Of a DNA stretch of 64,000 bases, positions 17,243 through 25,234 are shown in pieces (the first letter of the stretch is position 1; every line of letters begins with the position of its first letter). Source of the stretch: Methylotenera_A sp040079935 (GTDB taxonomy: Bacteria; Pseudomonadota; Gammaproteobacteria; Burkholderiales; Methylophilaceae). The DNA is taken from assembly GCA_040079935.1 (NCBI GenBank), contig JBEBJI010000001.1:163794-227793 (forward strand), in the 5' to 3' direction. The position numbers and the translations under genes were made by a program. Below the pieces are notes generated by a model, which did not search any database, was not told the DNA's origin, and saw nothing but the letters and a program-made list of their open reading frames with translations.

Positions 17243-17734
17243 ATGCAAAAATTATTTACTGGCAAAACTGGCTATTTAATCGGCTTTGCGGCCTGCTTTG
17301 GCATTGTGATTTTGGCGTTAGTTATTCAAACGCAATACAAGCTGGAGCCTTGCCCGCTGTGCATCACACAGCGCATGGTGTTTATGGGCTTGGGCGTATT
17401 ATTTTTGATTGCCGCGTTTATTAAGCCTGCGACTTTGCTTAAAAAAATATTCACTGGTTTGCAAGTGCTCACCGCGCTGGGCGGTGCTGGAGTGGCGATT
17501 CGACATTGGTATTTGCAGGCCAACAAAGAAAGCATGATTGCCGATTGCGGCGTCGGTTTCGATTACATGTTCGAGAATTTTCCGCTGAAAAAAGCGTTCA
17601 CTTTGCTTTTTCGAGGTACTGGCGATTGCGCAGCGATTGATTGGACTTTTCTCGGTTTAACCTTGCCGCAACTCGGGCTGATTGGCTTTGTGGCGTTTGG
17701 CGCGTATGCGATTTATTTGTTTAAGAAATCGTAA
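17243..17734 (+). CDS. dsbB: Disulfide bond formation protein B
   Basis: DsbB is the inner-membrane quinone reductase that reoxidises periplasmic DsbA. The 163-residue protein has four membrane helices. The first periplasmic loop carries the CPLC pair (Cys37, Cys40) in the family context EPCPLCITQR. The second loop carries Cys102 and Cys129, giving the four redox cysteines needed for electron flow to quinone. Length and topology are normal. It is divergent from xseA and is followed by a copy of the palindromic repeat and then cysM; no dsbA is nearby. Confidence 0.93.
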   Translation: MQKLFTGKTGYLIGFAACFGIVILALVIQTQYKLEPCPLCITQRMVFMGLGVLFLIAAFIKPATLLKKIFTGLQVLTALGGAGVAIRHWYLQANKESMIADCGVGFDYMFENFPLKKAFTLLFRGTGDCAAIDWTFLGLTLPQLGLIGFVAFGAYAIYLFKKS

Positions 17735-17742
17735 TTCAATCG

Positions 17743-17776
17743 GCCTGTAACCCGCATGGATATTGGCCTGCAGGGC
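17743..17776 (+). repeat. Dispersed palindromic repeat, copy 4 (dsbB-cysM intergenic)
   Basis: This is a near-consensus intergenic copy: GCCTGTAACCC, then GCATGGATATT, then GGCCTGCAGGGC. The GCCTG and CAGGGC arms can pair. It begins eight bases after the dsbB stop and ends about 30 bases before cysM, so a transcript across it could form the hairpin. Confidence 0.85.
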
Positions 17777-17805
17777 AGGTTATTTTAAATTTTAAAGTGT
17801 AAATA

Positions 17806-18696
17806 ATGAACATTAAAACTTTAGGTGATTTTGTTGGCAACACTCCGCTGGTGGCGTTGCAGCGCATGAATCCGAACAAAAGCAACACGATTTTGCTGAA
17901 ACTCGAAGGCAATAATCCTGCTGGTTCGGTGAAAGACAGGCCGGCGTTTAGCATGATTTCGCGCGCCGAAGCGCGTGGCGACATTAAACCTGGCGATACG
18001 CTGATTGAAGCCACGAGTGGCAACACGGGCATTGCGTTGGCGATGGTGGCAGCGATGCGCGGTTACAAAATGGTACTGGTTATGCCAGAAAATCAAAGTG
18101 TGGAGCGCCGCCAAAGCATGAAGGCTTACGGCGCAGAGCTCGTATTAACGCCGAAGGATGGCAGCATGGAGCTGGCACGTGATGTTGCGCAAAAAATGGC
18201 GGCAGAGGGCGAGGGAATTGTGCTTGATCAATTCGCTAACATGGATAATCCACTAGCACATTATGAAACCACTGGGCCGGAGATTTGGCGCGATACCGAT
18301 GGAAAAATCACGCATTTTGTCTCTAGTATGGGAACGACGGGAACGATTATGGGCGTTTCGCGCTTTTTAAAAGAACAAAATCCCAACATTAAAATCATCG
18401 GCGTTCAGCCAGAAGAAGGTAGCCAAATTCCAGGAATTCGCAAATGGCCAGCGGAATATATGCCGACGATTTTTGATGCAAAACGCGTTGATGAACTGCG
18501 TTATGTGAACCAAAAAAATGCTGAAAATCTGACCAGAAAGCTGGCGACAGAAGAAGGTATTTTTGCGGGAATCTCTAGTGGTGGTGGGCTTTACACGGCA
18601 TTGCAATTATCAAAAGAAGTTGAAAACGCAGTCATCGTCAGCATTGTTTGTGACCGTGGCGATCGATATCTTTCCACTGGAGTTTTTCCTTCATAA
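17806..18696 (+). CDS. cysM: Cysteine synthase B (O-acetylserine sulfhydrylase)
   Basis: CysM makes cysteine from O-acetylserine and sulfide or thiosulfate with pyridoxal phosphate. The PLP lysine is Lys43 in NNPAGSVKDRPA. The substrate/phosphate loop EATSGNTGIALA and the GTTGTIMG and SSGGGL segments match the family. The NNPAGSVKDR form and the 296-residue length favour CysM over CysK. An in-frame ATG start follows the intergenic repeat. The gene ends two bases before the ydbH-like start, so it probably heads or joins that operon. Confidence 0.93.
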   Translation: MNIKTLGDFVGNTPLVALQRMNPNKSNTILLKLEGNNPAGSVKDRPAFSMISRAEARGDIKPGDTLIEATSGNTGIALAMVAAMRGYKMVLVMPENQSVERRQSMKAYGAELVLTPKDGSMELARDVAQKMAAEGEGIVLDQFANMDNPLAHYETTGPEIWRDTDGKITHFVSSMGTTGTIMGVSRFLKEQNPNIKIIGVQPEEGSQIPGIRKWPAEYMPTIFDAKRVDELRYVNQKNAENLTRKLATEEGIFAGISSGGGLYTALQLSKEVENAVIVSIVCDRGDRYLSTGVFPS

Positions 18697-18698
18697 GC

Positions 18699-20480
18699 AT
18701 GTTGCGTTTCGTCATTTTTGTTTGTTTGTTGGCGACTTATACAAACACTTTCGCCGTCAGTCAAATCAACATCCAAATTGGTGCTTTAAGTAACGATACG
18801 ATTGAAGCGCGCAATGCCGACATTCAACTTAACTTAACATCTGCGCCGACTATTGCGCTGAAAGCCGAACTGAAACAGCCTGTCGATAAAGTGTGGTCGC
18901 AAGCACAATTGCGCTGCCAATTACCCACTTTATTGTTGCAAGAAACTTGGCATTGTAGCGATGGAAAATTTAGCGCAGCGCGAATCAACTTGCCTTTTGC
19001 GCTAGATTTTACGCCGCAAACTAAAGGTTTTGTGGCGAACTTAAATTTGCGAAATGCTAGCTTTAGCGATGAAGCTGGCTTGCACGCGGCCGAGAAATTA
19101 ACAGGTTATCTCACCGTGGTCGCACGCCAGGATGGCGAAACGTTGCACTTTAACAGCGCACTTAATTGGCAAAGTGGCGAGATGTTCTGGCAGCCGCTTT
19201 ACATCGCCAACGGTGGCCACGAACTGCAGGCAAATGGTAGTTTGAAGGGCGATATTCTCACGCTGGATTTTGCAACTTTAAAGCTGGATAAAGTGGGCGA
19301 TTTAAAATTTAGCGGCCAAACTAATACCAAAACTTTTAAGATTCAAAATTTAAACGCAGATTTGCCCAATTTAGATTTAGCCGAAGCTTACCCTTTGTTA
19401 TTTAAGCCTTTTTTAGGTAAAACCATGCTCAACAATGCCGAGCTGAGCGGCAAAGCGGCACTGAATATTCGCGTGGTGGATGCGCAAATAAAGACGTTTG
19501 AAGTGCATTTAAAAGATGTAAATATTGATGACAAAAACAAAAAATTTGCGTTTTACGAGGTGAATGCAGATATTCCATGGAATTACGACGAAGAGACGAA
19601 AGTAACGCTTTCGTATCAAAATGGTCAATTATTAAACATGCCGCTAGGCCGCACCAGTATTGGTGCACAGGTCAATCGTTTTTCGCTCGTTTCACCTGAA
19701 ATTAGTTTGCCCATTTTAGATGGCGCGTTTAAATTAAGCGATATTTCTGCCGCGCGCATCAACGAAAATTGGTATTGGCATTTGCGCGCAGCGCTAACGC
19801 CCGTTTCAATGCCCGATGCTTCGCGTGCGTTCAAATTGCCCATTATGCAAGGTAAGGCATCGGCCGAAATCCCGCTTGTAACCTATAGCGGCGGTATTTT
19901 AACTACCGATGGTTCAATGGTGCTAAACGTATTTGATGGTACCGCGACGGTGACACAACTCACCATGATTAATCCGTTAAGCGAGACGCCAAGATTAAGC
20001 GCCGACATGAATTTGCGTAATCTCGATTTGGGCAGTTTAACGCGCACCTTTAAATTTGGTGCCATCGAGGGCAAGTTAGATGGCGACGTGGCCGATTTGG
20101 AAATGGTGAACTGGAAACCCGTTAAAATGGACGCAAGCTTGCACAGTAGCCCGGGGAAATACACCAAAAAAATCTCGCAACGCGCGGTAGAAAATATCTC
20201 ATCGCTAGGCGGGGCGGGTGCTGGTGCGGCGGTACAACGCAGTTTCTTACGTTTTTTTGAGCAATTTAATTACGCAAAAATGGGCTTAAGCTGCAAATTG
20301 CGCGACAATGTTTGCGAAATGGGCGGCGTCGAGTCAACGCCTGGGGGGTACGTAATCGTTAAAGGCAGTGGTATCCCCGCAATTACCGTGTTAGGCTACA
20401 ATAAAACCGTGAGTTGGAGTGAATTGGTTGATCGCGTGCAGCGGGTGATTGAAGGCAACACCAAATTGATTATTGAGTAA
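18699..20480 (+). CDS. ydbH: YdbH-like AsmA-superfamily phospholipid transport protein
   Basis: The 593-residue protein starts with a signal sequence and then consists mostly of repeated amphipathic strands (AsmA-like/dicarboxylate-transport PF11739 style). It ends with the YdbH-type C-terminus (FEQFNYAKMGLSCKLRDNVCEMGG...). In E. coli YdbH, TamB and YhdP are redundant bridges that carry phospholipids to the outer membrane, and ydbH lies in an operon with ynbE and ydbL. The same three-gene order occurs here. It is shorter than E. coli YdbH (about 880 residues), so the bridge would be shorter. Confidence comes from the gene order plus the C-terminal pattern. Confidence 0.78.
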   Translation: MLRFVIFVCLLATYTNTFAVSQINIQIGALSNDTIEARNADIQLNLTSAPTIALKAELKQPVDKVWSQAQLRCQLPTLLLQETWHCSDGKFSAARINLPFALDFTPQTKGFVANLNLRNASFSDEAGLHAAEKLTGYLTVVARQDGETLHFNSALNWQSGEMFWQPLYIANGGHELQANGSLKGDILTLDFATLKLDKVGDLKFSGQTNTKTFKIQNLNADLPNLDLAEAYPLLFKPFLGKTMLNNAELSGKAALNIRVVDAQIKTFEVHLKDVNIDDKNKKFAFYEVNADIPWNYDEETKVTLSYQNGQLLNMPLGRTSIGAQVNRFSLVSPEISLPILDGAFKLSDISAARINENWYWHLRAALTPVSMPDASRAFKLPIMQGKASAEIPLVTYSGGILTTDGSMVLNVFDGTATVTQLTMINPLSETPRLSADMNLRNLDLGSLTRTFKFGAIEGKLDGDVADLEMVNWKPVKMDASLHSSPGKYTKKISQRAVENISSLGGAGAGAAVQRSFLRFFEQFNYAKMGLSCKLRDNVCEMGGVESTPGGYVIVKGSGIPAITVLGYNKTVSWSELVDRVQRVIEGNTKLIIE

Positions 20481-20510
20481 GTCTAAGTAAATGATTATAA
20501 AGGATTAGAT

Positions 20511-20702
20511 ATGAAAAAGTTGTTAGTAATTTCAAGCGTAGGCGCGGTGGCAATACTGTCTGCATGCGTCACCATTAACATTTACTTTCCCGCCGCCGCA
20601 GCAGAAAAAGCGGCCGATAAAATTATCGAAGAAGTTTGGCAACTAAAAGATGGCGAGCAAGCACCAGATGCTGAAAAACCTGCCGAAACGCCCGCTAAAT
20701 AA
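20511..20702 (+). CDS. ynbE: Small YnbE-like lipoprotein
   Basis: This 63-residue product has a lipoprotein signal ending at SACVTINIYFPAAAAEKAAD. Its short strand just after the lipidated cysteine fits YnbE, the outer-membrane lipoprotein that pairs with the C-terminus of YdbH in E. coli. Beyond that point the sequence (DKIIEEVWQL and an acidic/proline tail) differs from E. coli YnbE and resembles lipoproteins annotated with DUF1318. The position between the ydbH-like and ydbL-like genes supports the role. A clear AAAGGA site precedes the ATG. Confidence 0.68.
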   Translation: MKKLLVISSVGAVAILSACVTINIYFPAAAAEKAADKIIEEVWQLKDGEQAPDAEKPAETPAK

Positions 20703-20733
20703 AGAATACTGTTTTAATAAAGGATAATTTGTC

Positions 20734-21150
20734 ATGAAAAAATTACTATTAAGTTTTGTGTTGACTGTGAGTATGTTCACTGCCAATTGGGTTGCCGCTG
20801 CGGCAGATTTAGAGGTGAATACACCAGCAATTTCTGCGCTTAAAGCCAGCATGCAAGCGCGTCATGGTCAATTAAGCCCACACTATTCTGTAGGCGCAAT
20901 TGGCTTAACTAAAGATGGCATGGTTGCGGTAAAAGATGCAACAGCTGTGCCGCTAAAAGACCGTGGAGCTTTAAATGGCTTGGTTTCAGCCGAAAACGCA
21001 GACCGTGCTAATTTGTATAAAGAAATCGCCACAGCCAATGGTCACCCCGAATGGCAAGGCGATATACAAGCCACCTTTGCCGGCCGCTGGATAGATAAAG
21101 CGCAAAGCGGTTGGTGGTATCAGGGTGCGGGAGGTTGGGTGAAGAAGTAG
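20734..21150 (+). CDS. ydbL: YdbL family (DUF1318) periplasmic protein
   Basis: The 138-residue protein has a cleavable signal peptide (about residues 1-23, ending VAAAA). The DUF1318 body has a helical ISALKASMQARHGQL segment, the conserved NAENADRANLYKEIA pattern (here SAENADRANLYKEIATANG), and a C-terminal GWWYQGAGGWVKK motif. In E. coli YdbL is a periplasmic chaperone-like factor that prevents aberrant YnbE multimers. Its place as third gene after the ydbH- and ynbE-like genes supports the call. AAAGGA precedes the start. No terminator is visible downstream. Confidence 0.8.
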   Translation: MKKLLLSFVLTVSMFTANWVAAAADLEVNTPAISALKASMQARHGQLSPHYSVGAIGLTKDGMVAVKDATAVPLKDRGALNGLVSAENADRANLYKEIATANGHPEWQGDIQATFAGRWIDKAQSGWWYQGAGGWVKK

Positions 21151-21247
21151 GTATAAATTGATTAACTGTTAGGCTTGGCTTAGACTTTAAGTGCTATTTA
21201 AGTTATTTGATGAAATGCAAAGTGGTAAATAGGACGGATTCACGTTG

Positions 21248-21673
21248 ATGCCAGCCAGCGCAGCTGCTCAATTGTTACGTCTGATACACCTCATTGAGGT
21301 AAACGTCCGAGATTCGGGTGTCACAGCTACTACTGTCGATGGCTCTCTGTGTTTGTATCGCCCCGTATATGACAGACCTAGCGCAACTACTTATGAGATG
21401 TCGAGTGCGATAAACACATTTCATAGAGGAGTGTGCTTTCGCCGCGTTTATTGTGTTGAGCAGTCAGACTCGACTCAGCAGCTCGTTAAATTCAGCGTCC
21501 AGCTCAAAGATGAAAGTGAGCACCTTCTCGGCCAGTGGGACTTAGATTTGAATCACGGGATACACACCCATCCAGTCACAGGTGGGGTAAAGGGAAAGGA
21601 ACACATACCCTTCAAAGGTGGCATTCTTGACGTGGCGCTTGAAATAGCCAATCAGATTAAAGGGGGAATATAA
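21248..21673 (+). CDS. Hypothetical protein, possibly horizontally acquired
   Basis: I do not recognise this 141-residue protein. It has no signal peptide or membrane segment. The C-terminal half contains LLGQWDLDLNHGIHTHP and HIPFKGGILDVALEIANQ, with three histidines clustered as in a metal or catalytic site. The codon choice (frequent CTC, TCG, GAC) and apparent higher GC differ from neighbouring genes, which suggests acquisition. ATG at 21248 is preceded by TTG at 21245 as an alternative; AGGACGG is about 11 bases upstream. It lies alone between the ydbL gene and a repeat copy. Confidence 0.55.
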   Translation: MPASAAAQLLRLIHLIEVNVRDSGVTATTVDGSLCLYRPVYDRPSATTYEMSSAINTFHRGVCFRRVYCVEQSDSTQQLVKFSVQLKDESEHLLGQWDLDLNHGIHTHPVTGGVKGKEHIPFKGGILDVALEIANQIKGGI

Positions 21674-21740
21674 AATTGGCAATTAACTCTTCCGCCGCAT
21701 CCAGCGTTATTCTGTAAGTCAAATTTCACCAAAGATCATT

Positions 21741-21775
21741 GCCCTGCAGACCAATATCCATACGCCTTCCAGAGC
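21741..21775 (-). repeat. Dispersed palindromic repeat, copy 5 (intergenic)
   Basis: On the minus strand GCTCTGGAAGGC is followed by GTATGGATATT and GGTCTGCAGGGC. The outer arms TGCTCTG and CAGGGCA pair with one wobble. It lies between two orphan genes and about 60 bp upstream of a sigma-54-like promoter. Confidence 0.85.
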
Positions 21776-21836
21776 ACCTATTTTGAATGCCTTTAAGCTT
21801 TAAAATTTGAAATAAGCTATTAATCCCACCCTTTTC

Positions 21837-21854
21837 TTGGCATAAGTTATGCTT
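21837..21854 (+). promoter_or_regulatory. Candidate sigma-54 (-24/-12) promoter
   Basis: TTGGCATAAGTTATGCTT has the required GG-N10-GC spacing and the TGGCA half of the sigma-54 consensus; the -12 half reads ATGCT rather than TTGCT. Initiation about 12 bases downstream would leave a leader of about 45 bases before ATG 21910. This is a motif match by eye only. Confidence 0.45.
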
Positions 21855-21909
21855 GTGTTGAAATACACTGTAGCTAATTTAACTCAAGTTAAGTTAAGGG
21901 AGTATTGTG

Positions 21910-22407
21910 ATGCCAAGCAATGTTTCAAGTAACGTTTTAAGCTTTCCTACTTATGGGAAGGCGATTTCCTTGGATGACCAAGGCACGTACTACACCATGA
22001 ACACGAGTACAGGCGCGATTCACAGCGTCTTTCGGCTGGAGTATGACGACGATTGGTACCTCTACCAACTGCAAAATACTAGTAGGGAAGACGAAATCTG
22101 CTGGCGGATTATGGCAGAAAAAACTGGCTACTCACTCCAAAGCATGACAACAGAAGAGATAGGCTATCATTTCTCTAAAACAGAATTTGCAGAGCCTAGA
22201 GGCGCGTGGCAGGTGATTAGAAACTCGAAATTTGGCTTTGGTAAATTTACGCCGCTTAATGGAAATGACCCGATACGCCACGCCATTATTGCCTTTGAGG
22301 GTAATGAGATGTTGATGCCTGCACTCATCCACAAAGCAGAAGAAGAGACCATGCAAATGACAGAAGGTAGCGTTATTCATCAAGTGCTGGCGATGGCGCA
22401 CGCTTAA
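21910..22407 (+). CDS. Hypothetical cytoplasmic protein
   Basis: I do not recognise this 165-residue protein. It lacks a signal peptide and membrane helices, and is rich in aromatic residues in the middle (DDDWYLYQLQNT, GYHFSKTEF, GAWQVIRNSKFGFGKF). It ends with a helical segment. A GGGAG ribosome site lies seven bases before ATG 21910; a GTG directly before it is the alternative start. A sigma-54-like promoter is upstream, suggesting nitrogen- or stress-linked control. It may form a single-gene unit, since the exonuclease gene follows 38 bp later on the same strand. Confidence 0.6.
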   Translation: MPSNVSSNVLSFPTYGKAISLDDQGTYYTMNTSTGAIHSVFRLEYDDDWYLYQLQNTSREDEICWRIMAEKTGYSLQSMTTEEIGYHFSKTEFAEPRGAWQVIRNSKFGFGKFTPLNGNDPIRHAIIAFEGNEMLMPALIHKAEEETMQMTEGSVIHQVLAMAHA

Positions 22408-22445
22408 GCTTGCCCACGTAATACCGCATCGTGTATGCTTAGCGC

Positions 22446-23222
22446 ATGACACCGACCCTCGTTTTTGACATCGAAACTATCCCCGATACCACTGGCCTGC
22501 GCGCCTTGTTGGACTTGCCTTCCACCGCAACCGATGAAGAGGTTGCGAACATCGCTTTTCATCAACGTCGTCAGCATAATGGCAGTGATTTTTTGCCACT
22601 ACAGCAACACAAAATTTGCGCGATTTCGTGCGCTTTGCGCGAAGGCAATAATTTTAAAGTGTGGACTTTAGGTGATGCCGATTCGTCTGAAGCGGAGATT
22701 ATTCAACGCTTTTTTGATGGTATAGAAAAATACACGCCGCAAATCATTTCGTGGAACGGCGGCGGTTTTGACTTGCCCGTGCTGCATTACCGCGCCATGA
22801 TTAACAAAGTACAGGCGTCACGCTATTGGGATTTAGGTGAGGACGACAAAGACTTCAAATGGAACAATTACATCAGCCGTTATCACATGCGGCATTTAGA
22901 TTTGATGGATGTTTTGGCGATGTACAGCCCGCGCGCCAACGCGCCGCTGGATGACATCGCGCAGCTATGCGGCTTCCCAGGTAAGCTGGGCATGGATGGT
23001 AGCAAAGTTTGGGATGCGTTTAAAGCAGGGAAAATTGAAGAAATCCGCAATTATTGCGAAACCGATGTCGCCAATACGCACTTGGTTTTTTTACGCTTTC
23101 AATTGATGCGCGGGCATCTCTCACCAGCCGCCTACGAGGCTGAGATTAAGCTTGTGCGCGAGACTTTAAGCGGCTATTCAGATAATCACTGGAAAGAGTT
23201 TTTAGCGGCCTGGAAAGCTTAA
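22446..23222 (+). CDS. PolB-like 3'-5' exonuclease (DnaQ-fold)
   Basis: The 258-residue protein matches the stand-alone family of predicted 3'-5' exonucleases related to the proofreading domain of DNA polymerase B (COG3298 type). The acidic exonuclease motifs are visible: Exo I FDIETIP (Asp8, Glu10), Exo II NGGGFDLPVLHYR, and Exo III NYCETDVANTHLV. The DVLAMYSPRANAPLDDIAQLCGFPGK segment between them is a family hallmark. The role in DNA repair is inferred from the fold and not shown. The start is ATG at 22446, just past a short intergenic region. Confidence 0.85.
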   Translation: MTPTLVFDIETIPDTTGLRALLDLPSTATDEEVANIAFHQRRQHNGSDFLPLQQHKICAISCALREGNNFKVWTLGDADSSEAEIIQRFFDGIEKYTPQIISWNGGGFDLPVLHYRAMINKVQASRYWDLGEDDKDFKWNNYISRYHMRHLDLMDVLAMYSPRANAPLDDIAQLCGFPGKLGMDGSKVWDAFKAGKIEEIRNYCETDVANTHLVFLRFQLMRGHLSPAAYEAEIKLVRETLSGYSDNHWKEFLAAWKA

Positions 23223-23320
23223 AATAGTAAAAAATTAGCCTAGCAAAAAAATTGTATCGCAGGCCGCTTGGGTAATGGTTTGTATAGTGTAATAATTTTT
23301 ATTGCTACTGATTTTAACTA

Positions 23321-24457
23321 CTAATTGATTGTATGCTCAATTTTGGCGGCCGGCTGAGCGGGTTGATCGCTTGTGTTTTTCAGTTCTGGTATTAAAGTCT
23401 CGCCATTCGCAATTTTCGTATTAATTTCTTTCACGGTACTTTCAATTGCTACAAAGCGTTGCGGTGTTGTTGGGTGGCTGCTTTTAACTGTAATTGCTTG
23501 CGAATTATTCACTGCCATTCTGCGCCAAAAGTCAGCGGCGTGTTCAATTTCGTAGCCAGCTTTTTTCATAAAATAAAGACCTACATAATCGGCCTCTTGT
23601 TCAAATTCAACTGAATAAGAATTTCCTGCTAAGCCAGCACCTGTTTTTGCAAATTCGCCATTGGTGTTAACACCTGCAGCGGCGGCAGCCACATCAAGTA
23701 GCAAGCCAAAAATACCACCAACCATCGCATTTTTTTGTTTTGCATCAATGTGTTTCATAGAGTTGTGAGCCAATTCATGGCTAAGCACCAACGCGATTTC
23801 TTCATCTGCTTTAAAAAAATCCATCATACCTTTGTAAACAACGATGTTTTTACCATCAGCATAGGCATTTTTTACATCGTCTGGTGCCAAAAATACGGAA
23901 AAATCACAAGACTTAACTGGTGTAATGGTGACTTTTTTCTCAGCGGAATCTCTAGAAACTACAATTTCTACAGGCGAAAATGTTTTGCCAGATAACGCCA
24001 ATTTATCTTTCAATTGCTTGATGGAATCTTTACCAATTGGCACCAACCAATTATCAATAGAAACTAGAGTATCGCCTGCTTTTAGCTCTCCCAATTCGGC
24101 TGGAGATTGCGGTGCAACGTTTAAAATTTTAAATTTTTCAGAGATGTTATATTTTGTTTTTGCAGTTTCTTTCATCGAAGTGTTAAAGCTATCTTGATTC
24201 CAATAATCAAAACCATAATAAGCGCCTACTTTGTCGCCACACATATCTGCGCCGCTGGTAATTACACGCGATGAAACGGTTTGCAATTTTCTATAGTTAT
24301 TTAAATAGTCATCTAAAACAAGCAGTTGCTGTTTTTTAGTTTCCTCTTCAGTGCTTGCAGCATTAGCCCCAGGCATGCGCGTTTGTGGCGCAACACATGC
24401 GCTAACAGACACAGATAGCAAAATAATGGCAAGAAGGTATTGGGGTTTATTAAGCAT
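23321..24457 (-). CDS. M48-family protease with PDZ domain, lipoprotein
   Basis: The signal ends with lipobox SVSAC (Cys21), predicting a lipid anchor. A PDZ-like segment at about residues 105-180 contains VAPQSPAELGELKAGDTLVSIDN. The M48 zinc site HELAH is at 227-231 in the context ALVLSHELAHNSMKH, and the third ligand lies in EQEADYVGLYFM. The domain order lipid anchor, PDZ, M48 occurs in proteobacterial periplasmic quality-control proteases. It is the third M48 enzyme in the window and differs from the LoiP-like one by its PDZ. It appears to be transcribed alone. Confidence 0.85.
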   Translation of the reverse strand: MLNKPQYLLAIILLSVSVSACVAPQTRMPGANAASTEEETKKQQLLVLDDYLNNYRKLQTVSSRVITSGADMCGDKVGAYYGFDYWNQDSFNTSMKETAKTKYNISEKFKILNVAPQSPAELGELKAGDTLVSIDNWLVPIGKDSIKQLKDKLALSGKTFSPVEIVVSRDSAEKKVTITPVKSCDFSVFLAPDDVKNAYADGKNIVVYKGMMDFFKADEEIALVLSHELAHNSMKHIDAKQKNAMVGGIFGLLLDVAAAAAGVNTNGEFAKTGAGLAGNSYSVEFEQEADYVGLYFMKKAGYEIEHAADFWRRMAVNNSQAITVKSSHPTTPQRFVAIESTVKEINTKIANGETLIPELKNTSDQPAQPAAKIEHTIN

Positions 24458-24671
24458 TATTATTCTCTTTTAGTAATTTAGCTTGCATACGCTGTGGTGA
24501 CGTGGTTTTAGATGAGCAATTTTCAAGCCAATCCTTCTCAAGAAATAATGTGTTTAAAATACAAAAGCTTAGTAAAAATTACCTTTTTAACCAAATTACC
24601 TTAGCGCAAAATTTTGGCACATTAGAAGCAAAAGACTGACAATAAAAAGCACAATATAAATCGAATTTAAC

Positions 24672-25124
24672 TTAATTACCTTCGGCATCTAGTGGCATAT
24701 CCTCATCCACAAAGTCTTTCCAATTCAGCACTACTTTTTTATTGGCGCTACTTTCAAGCGTGATTTTTTGGCGTAATTTGTTGCCATTATTGTTGGCTAA
24801 GATCGTATAAGTGCCCGCGGGTAAATTCACGTACAGCACAGGCTGGGCGCCAACTACTCGGAACATCAAGTTGCTTGCTTCATCGTAAATATTCACGTTG
24901 ATATCGGTCGCCCAGCGCCCAACAACGCCTTCTGAGAACAATAAATTTAGCGTAAAGTTTTTGGCTTGGCGCTTCATCATGGCGACTTCTTCTTCGCCAA
25001 TGCCGGCGGTGATATAAGGAATGCCCTGCGCAGAATTGCGGACTTTTGGAGTTTCTGCTATTGCGAGTTGGCTTGTAAAAATTAAACCAACAAAAACTAA
25101 AAATTTGTAGTACATTTTATTCAT
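24672..25124 (-). CDS. Hypothetical periplasmic beta-rich protein
   Basis: This 150-residue protein has a cleavable signal peptide (about residues 1-23, ending AIAE). The second half (LYVNLPAGTYTILANNNGNKLRQKITL) has the strand-turn pattern of carboxypeptidase-regulatory-like or prealbumin-like domains. The EEEVAMMKRQAKNFTLNLLFSEG part is typical of a small conserved betaproteobacterial family whose function I do not know. It ends acidic (DEDMPLDAEGN). It is divergent from rlmD, with about 110 bp of AT-rich sequence between them. Confidence 0.7.
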   Translation of the reverse strand: MNKMYYKFLVFVGLIFTSQLAIAETPKVRNSAQGIPYITAGIGEEEVAMMKRQAKNFTLNLLFSEGVVGRWATDINVNIYDEASNLMFRVVGAQPVLYVNLPAGTYTILANNNGNKLRQKITLESSANKKVVLNWKDFVDEDMPLDAEGN

Positions 25125-25234
25125 TTTATTTAAAATTTCATAAACTATATAAGCACTTAAGTCTTATTTTGCATGTAGTTTATCATGATTTTTTGCAATT
25201 ACGCTATTTTTGCCTTATCGGCTAAAATACTGCA

